DNA from: a virus
Virus record (IMG/VR): IMGVR_UViG_3300027970_001657
Location: 1 to 25,409 of that record
Reading direction: 5' to 3' (one strand)
DNA: 25,409 nt
A program made the position numbers and the translations under genes. Below, piece by piece: positions 22,290 through 25,409 of the stretch. The notes under the pieces are model-generated. The model was not told the origin of the DNA. It ran no database searches and saw only the letters and a program-made list of their open reading frames with translations. Within the stretch, counting starts at the first letter, position 1. Every line of letters begins with the position of its first letter.

Positions 22290-24446
22290 ATGATTGCACT
22301 GCCCGAATTAGCTGAGACCCTTGACCCGTCAACAGTGCCGCTACGAGGAACGCTACGGCTCGCAGGAGCGCAAGAACGCGAGGTCATGAATTTAATCCTC
22401 ACCCGCATGGATAGGGCTAACAATAGTTATACCCAAAGCAAATGGCTTCACACGCGCAATCTCGCCATGCAGCAATACATGGGCAACATGGAAGAGCGAA
22501 AAACCCCAGGAAGTATATTCGAGTTGTCTAACATCAGCCTCAACTTGCCTAAACGGTTTGTCAGAATTACAGCGTCTCGCATCTACGATGCCATGCTGAC
22601 AAGCAGTCCTCTCCTTGCAGTCGCCGTAGAGGGGAAGGGAGACGATCACGAAGTCGCTCGCGTTATCCAGCGTTACATTGGGCATCAGATAGAGCGATCC
22701 GGGCTGCGATCTGTATTGAGAGAGGCGGAAACTCTAACATGTATAAGAGGCGAAACGGTTGTCAAAACAACATGGGAACGCAAAGTCTCACGCTCGCGAA
22801 AAAAAGGCGAAGTGCTAATAAAAGATGGAAGGGCTATACGAGCCAGAGATGGGAATTTAGTATGTCGCACTGATATTTGGAATGAAGATGGCGACGCGCT
22901 TGTTTTAGGGCGCGACAAACGAGTCCGATTAGAGGTCGATGAACTGCCGGTATGGGAGGAACAGGAATTTGATTTTTATCGCGTCACCTACGACGGCATT
23001 GAATCATCGTGTATCGACCACCGGGACTTTGTTTGCTCTACCACAGAAAAGGATATACATGCCGCAGATTTTTGCGCGTTAAAAATTGACATGGAGTTAG
23101 ATAAAGTAATTTCCATGCTCGCGCCTGTGCGGGACACAATTCAGGCAAGGGAGGTTATTCGAAAACTCAAAAATACAGCCAGCAGGGACGGAGTGCAACA
23201 GGCCATGAAACCGGAGTTTTTTCGCGGGGAGCAGGCACGAAGTCAAGAAGCGATGCCGCTGTGTGAATTAACCGAAGTTTATATGCGTGTAGTTCTGCAA
23301 GATGATGGCATTGCGGATGAAATCGCCCTCCTGGTCGATTTGAAAAATAAACAAATCTTGGCATACGATTATCTCGACAATGTATCGCCTACCGGAAAAA
23401 GGCCACTGCGCGTTATCCGCATGGAGCCTGTCCCGCACCGTTGGTATGGCACGGGATATTATGAGCTTTTTGCGGATCGTCATAAATTTTGTGATCTGTT
23501 TATCAATCGGGTGAATTTGGCAGCGAGTCTTTCGGGGAACATTAAAATCGAAAATCCAATGGCGACAGAGGAGGGGATGGCGGGTGAGCCAATTGAGTTT
23601 GGCACAAACAAGACATACAGGTTGCGCGAAGGGTTTTCCGCAGAGGATGTTTTCAAGTGCGTTACAATACCGAACGACGCATCCGCATCAGAAAACCTAC
23701 TGAATATGCTCATGCAAGTGACTCAGCTTGAAGCGGGCATTGTTTCAGCGGGGGATCATGGATTAGCAGGGCTTCCCGCCGCCAGCCTGGCAACCGGCAT
23801 CCGGTCTCTTGACCGAGTTGCAAATGTGCTGTTGAAAAATATGCTCTACGACATCGTTGAGGGGTTTGAATCTGTCCTGAAAGATTGCGTGGCACTCACC
23901 CTTAAAAACTACGATCCCTATGATGCCGAACGATTGATGGGGGAAGAGGCGGCAAAAATGCTGGAGAAAAATCGCGACATTGCCCAATTACAATATAATG
24001 TTAAGTTGTTGCTGTCAAATAGCAAAGACAGTGATGTCATTGAATCGCACAAGCAAGCCTTTGACATCCTGATGGGCTACGAACAACTGCCGCCGGATGT
24101 TAAAATACGAATCCGCCCAATCATTTATCGCATCCTGCAAACTATGGGGATTGAGGATGTTGACAAGGCTCTTGGGGCGGAAGCCATGGCGGCCGAAGCG
24201 GCATTAGCAATCATGCCTACTCCTGAATCATTGGAGCAAATGAGGAATGCAGAATTACAATCGCCCGTTCCGTCTCAGGCAAAAATGCAGGCCCCAACAA
24301 CGCTTGAAATTGCGGAAGAACTAAAAACACCGTCGCCTGAAGAATCTATGCCCAGTGTGCCAACGGTTTACAAAGCTCCGTCGAAAGCGTTGATTACAGC
24401 GCCGGTCGAGGACAATCAAATGATACCAATCCCACAACGCGTTTAA
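22290..24446 (+). CDS. Phage portal protein (podovirus/P22-like size)
   Basis: The 718-residue product forms the dodecameric ring at the capsid vertex through which DNA is packaged and ejected. The N-terminal helical part (NLILTRMDRANNSYTQSKW, later FVRITASRIYDAMLTSSP) and the wing-like middle with RGETVVKTTW are portal-like. So is the segment FADRHKFCDLFINRVNLAAS, a likely stem region, and the loop-and-helix stretch around TQLEAGIVSAGDHGLAGL. The length is close to the 725 residues of P22 portal. The C-terminus (about the last 90 residues) is Pro/Glu-rich and probably flexible. ATG at 22290 is the first usable start after the upstream stop, without a Shine-Dalgarno. The next gene starts five bases after its stop, so the genes are probably co-transcribed. 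No single diagnostic motif exists for portals; the call rests on overall pattern, size and neighbours. Confidence 0.78.
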   Translation: MIALPELAETLDPSTVPLRGTLRLAGAQEREVMNLILTRMDRANNSYTQSKWLHTRNLAMQQYMGNMEERKTPGSIFELSNISLNLPKRFVRITASRIYDAMLTSSPLLAVAVEGKGDDHEVARVIQRYIGHQIERSGLRSVLREAETLTCIRGETVVKTTWERKVSRSRKKGEVLIKDGRAIRARDGNLVCRTDIWNEDGDALVLGRDKRVRLEVDELPVWEEQEFDFYRVTYDGIESSCIDHRDFVCSTTEKDIHAADFCALKIDMELDKVISMLAPVRDTIQAREVIRKLKNTASRDGVQQAMKPEFFRGEQARSQEAMPLCELTEVYMRVVLQDDGIADEIALLVDLKNKQILAYDYLDNVSPTGKRPLRVIRMEPVPHRWYGTGYYELFADRHKFCDLFINRVNLAASLSGNIKIENPMATEEGMAGEPIEFGTNKTYRLREGFSAEDVFKCVTIPNDASASENLLNMLMQVTQLEAGIVSAGDHGLAGLPAASLATGIRSLDRVANVLLKNMLYDIVEGFESVLKDCVALTLKNYDPYDAERLMGEEAAKMLEKNRDIAQLQYNVKLLLSNSKDSDVIESHKQAFDILMGYEQLPPDVKIRIRPIIYRILQTMGIEDVDKALGAEAMAAEAALAIMPTPESLEQMRNAELQSPVPSQAKMQAPTTLEIAEELKTPSPEESMPSVPTVYKAPSKALITAPVEDNQMIPIPQRV

Positions 24447-24451
24447 AATTT

Positions 24452-24712
24452 ATGGAAATCTCCGAACAAATTGCGGCCCTTGAACGCATCAATCGACTTT
24501 GGAATAATGAGGATTTTCAGAAAGAACTGCTCCCATGGTTTCAGCAGCTTCACGATCACGCGCACAGCGCAATTGTGAATCCTGACACAACAGGCGCGGC
24601 GCTTGAATTCGCACGCGCTCGCTACGTCGCTTCGCGCGACTTGCTAAACTACTTGCGCGATAGAAAAAAATCACTCGAAAAAGTCATAAAGGCAAAACAG
24701 CAGGAAAAGTAA
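24452..24712 (+). CDS. Small helical phage protein of unknown function
   Basis: The 86-residue product is predicted to be almost entirely helical, with an aromatic first half (RLWNNEDFQKELLPWFQQL) and a basic last helix (DRKKSLEKVIKAKQ). The start ATG follows the portal stop by five bases (AATTT), with no ribosome-binding site, so translation may be coupled to the portal. Small helical proteins in this position are common in podovirus structural modules, but I do not recognise the family. Adaptor, portal-associated or scaffold-like roles would be guesses. Confidence 0.75.
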   Translation: MEISEQIAALERINRLWNNEDFQKELLPWFQQLHDHAHSAIVNPDTTGAALEFARARYVASRDLLNYLRDRKKSLEKVIKAKQQEK

Positions 24713-24775
24713 CCGGATTTCATGTTGCAAATTTGCGCCAAAACAATAGACAAACTTCAGCCAAAATTATAATTT
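24713..24775 (+). promoter_or_regulatory. Possible promoter or operator with an AT palindrome touching the start codon
   Basis: TAGACA (24747-24752) and TATAAT (24768-24773) are 15 bases apart, short of the usual 17. The -10-like word is part of a perfect 12-base palindrome, AAATTATAATTT (24764-24775), ending directly before ATG at 24776. A -10 that close to the start would put transcription initiation inside the gene, so a normal promoter is unlikely. An operator-like site or chance AT sequence are alternatives. Confidence 0.25.
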
Positions 24776-25015
24776 ATGACAAGCACCGAATTTATATCTG
24801 CAGTTTTAGAGGGGCGGACGGGGATGCAAATCCCATTGCATGACAAATTCCGTAACGAGAGACATGAGATTGTGCCTCTTACAAAAGCCGTTTCTTTTTT
24901 TCTTAACGGAATTGAAACGCATCATATTGCGTTTGAATACGAAGATGCAAATCCCACAACAATCTCATCATTCTTGGTTTCTGGCGAATTAAAAAAAGGG
25001 CCATACATACAATAA
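24776..25015 (+). CDS. Small protein of unknown function in the structural module
   Basis: The 79-residue product has mixed composition, with a likely beta-rich middle (EIVPLTKAVSFFLNGIET) and no signal peptide, membrane segment or known motif. It is preceded by a 63-base spacer, and its stop is only three bases from the next start, which suggests co-expression with the tail-fibre-like gene. ATG is the first start in this frame and has an AT-rich leader without a Shine-Dalgarno. A head-tail connector or tail accessory role is possible from position alone. Confidence 0.65.
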   Translation: MTSTEFISAVLEGRTGMQIPLHDKFRNERHEIVPLTKAVSFFLNGIETHHIAFEYEDANPTTISSFLVSGELKKGPYIQ

Positions 25016-25018
25016 AAA

Positions 25019-25409
25019 ATGTTTTCTTTCAATCTATTTAGTAGTATTGGAAATCTAAAGCCCTACGCCATACTGGAGAACGGGAAAATCCCCGCCAGTC
25101 AACTTCCGGGTTATGTAGATGATGTTCTGGAGTTTGCGGATATTCATGGGCTACCCGTCGTAGGTGAGACCGGCAAAATCTATGTTACGATCGACAACGG
25201 CAAGTGCTGGCGCTGGAGCGGGTCAGCATTTATCGAGATATCGCCCACCACCACCCACAAGTCCACCCACGCCACAGGCGGCACGGATGCTCTCACGCCT
25301 GAAGACATCGGCGCGGCTCCCGCCAGCGACATCAATCCAGATGTGGCTGTTAGCGCAGGTGGGTTGTATGACTTTGCTAACGGATCGGTTGCTCTAAAAA
25401 TTGATGATT
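25019..25409 (+). CDS. Tail-fibre-like structural protein, 3'-truncated by the window edge
   Basis: At least 130 residues are encoded and the frame is still open at the right edge. GKIPASQLPGYVDDVLEF, then GETGKIYVTIDNGKCWRWSG and SAFIEISP, form a block recurrent in phage tail-fibre and tail-associated proteins, in which a YVDDV segment precedes a short beta-domain with a W-R-W-S-G core. It continues into a Thr/His-rich HKSTHATGGTDALTPEDIGA stretch typical of tail-fibre shafts. The ATG lies three bases after the preceding stop. It probably forms an adhesin or tail attachment protein that reads the host surface. The C-terminal part that would define receptor specificity is outside the window. 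Confidence 0.75.
   Translation, partial: MFSFNLFSSIGNLKPYAILENGKIPASQLPGYVDDVLEFADIHGLPVVGETGKIYVTIDNGKCWRWSGSAFIEISPTTTHKSTHATGGTDALTPEDIGAAPASDINPDVAVSAGGLYDFANGSVALKIDD

Noticed and set aside
25164-25397. 77-codon open frame overlapping the tail-fibre-like gene
   Set aside because: The other frame, starting at 25019, carries the recognisable tail-fibre block; this one is low-complexity Pro/Arg/Ser sequence.
1-25409. CRISPR arrays, insertion sequences, integrase genes and rho-independent terminators
   Set aside because: No repeat-spacer pattern, transposase or integrase motif, or hairpin followed by a T run was seen. Non-coding space totals only about 110 bases.

Overview
This window looks like part of a tailed-phage genome, most likely a podovirus-like virion module or a prophage carrying one. 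All genes are on the + strand. About 22.2 kb of the 25.4 kb is one uninterrupted reading frame that is already open at the left edge and ends with TAA at 22250. It encodes at least 7,415 residues. It is followed by a portal-protein gene (22290-24446), two small unrecognised genes (24452-24712 and 24776-25015) and the start of a tail-fibre-like gene cut by the right edge (25019 onward). The host cannot be named. None of the four visible gene starts has a convincing Shine-Dalgarno sequence, and their leaders are AT-rich, so a host lineage with little SD dependence is possible.

The giant protein is a phage 'polyvalent protein': many enzymatic and anti-defence domains fused in one chain, thought in such families to be packaged in the virion and injected with the DNA. 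From left to right I read: zincin-like domain 1 (EExxH); GNAT acetyltransferase; Pro/Ser/Thr-rich linker; zincin-like domain 2 (EExxH); ParB/DdrB-like domain; RelA/SpoT-type nucleotidyltransferase; MESH1/SpoT-type HD domain; Gly/Asp-rich linker; adenine-methylase-like domain; SNF2 helicase; ADP-ribosyltransferase; RadC/JAB domain; a second JAB-like copy without the metal motif; a short DarA-related domain; a tRNA-guanine-transglycosylase/DpdA-like barrel; a type I phosphoribosyltransferase; zincin-like domain 3 (HEAAH) split by a roughly 230-residue AT-rich insert; and a long C-terminal region with one hydrophobic segment, resembling the conserved tail of phage polyvalent proteins.

Four points stand out. 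First, a structurally canonical tRNA with anticodon CAT lies inside the coding sequence of the proline-rich linker (1900-1971), on the same strand. It has a C1/U72 mismatch and an A11:U24 pair, both reminiscent of initiator tRNA. Second, a predicted alarmone synthetase-like domain and a predicted (p)ppGpp hydrolase with all key residues sit next to each other, in the reverse of the cellular order. Third, a DpdA-like base-exchange domain is directly followed by a phosphoribosyltransferase. Fourth, the giant frame and the portal gene are in the same frame, with one TAA and 13 open codons between them.

One consistent reading is that the chain is injected early to counter host defences: methylase/helicase, ParB-like, DarA-like and DpdA-like domains for DNA protection, ADP-ribosyltransferase and GNAT for modifying host proteins, and alarmone and nucleotide domains for resetting host metabolism. 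The zincin domains could cut the chain or host targets. The location next to the portal and tail genes supports virion association, but this is inference.
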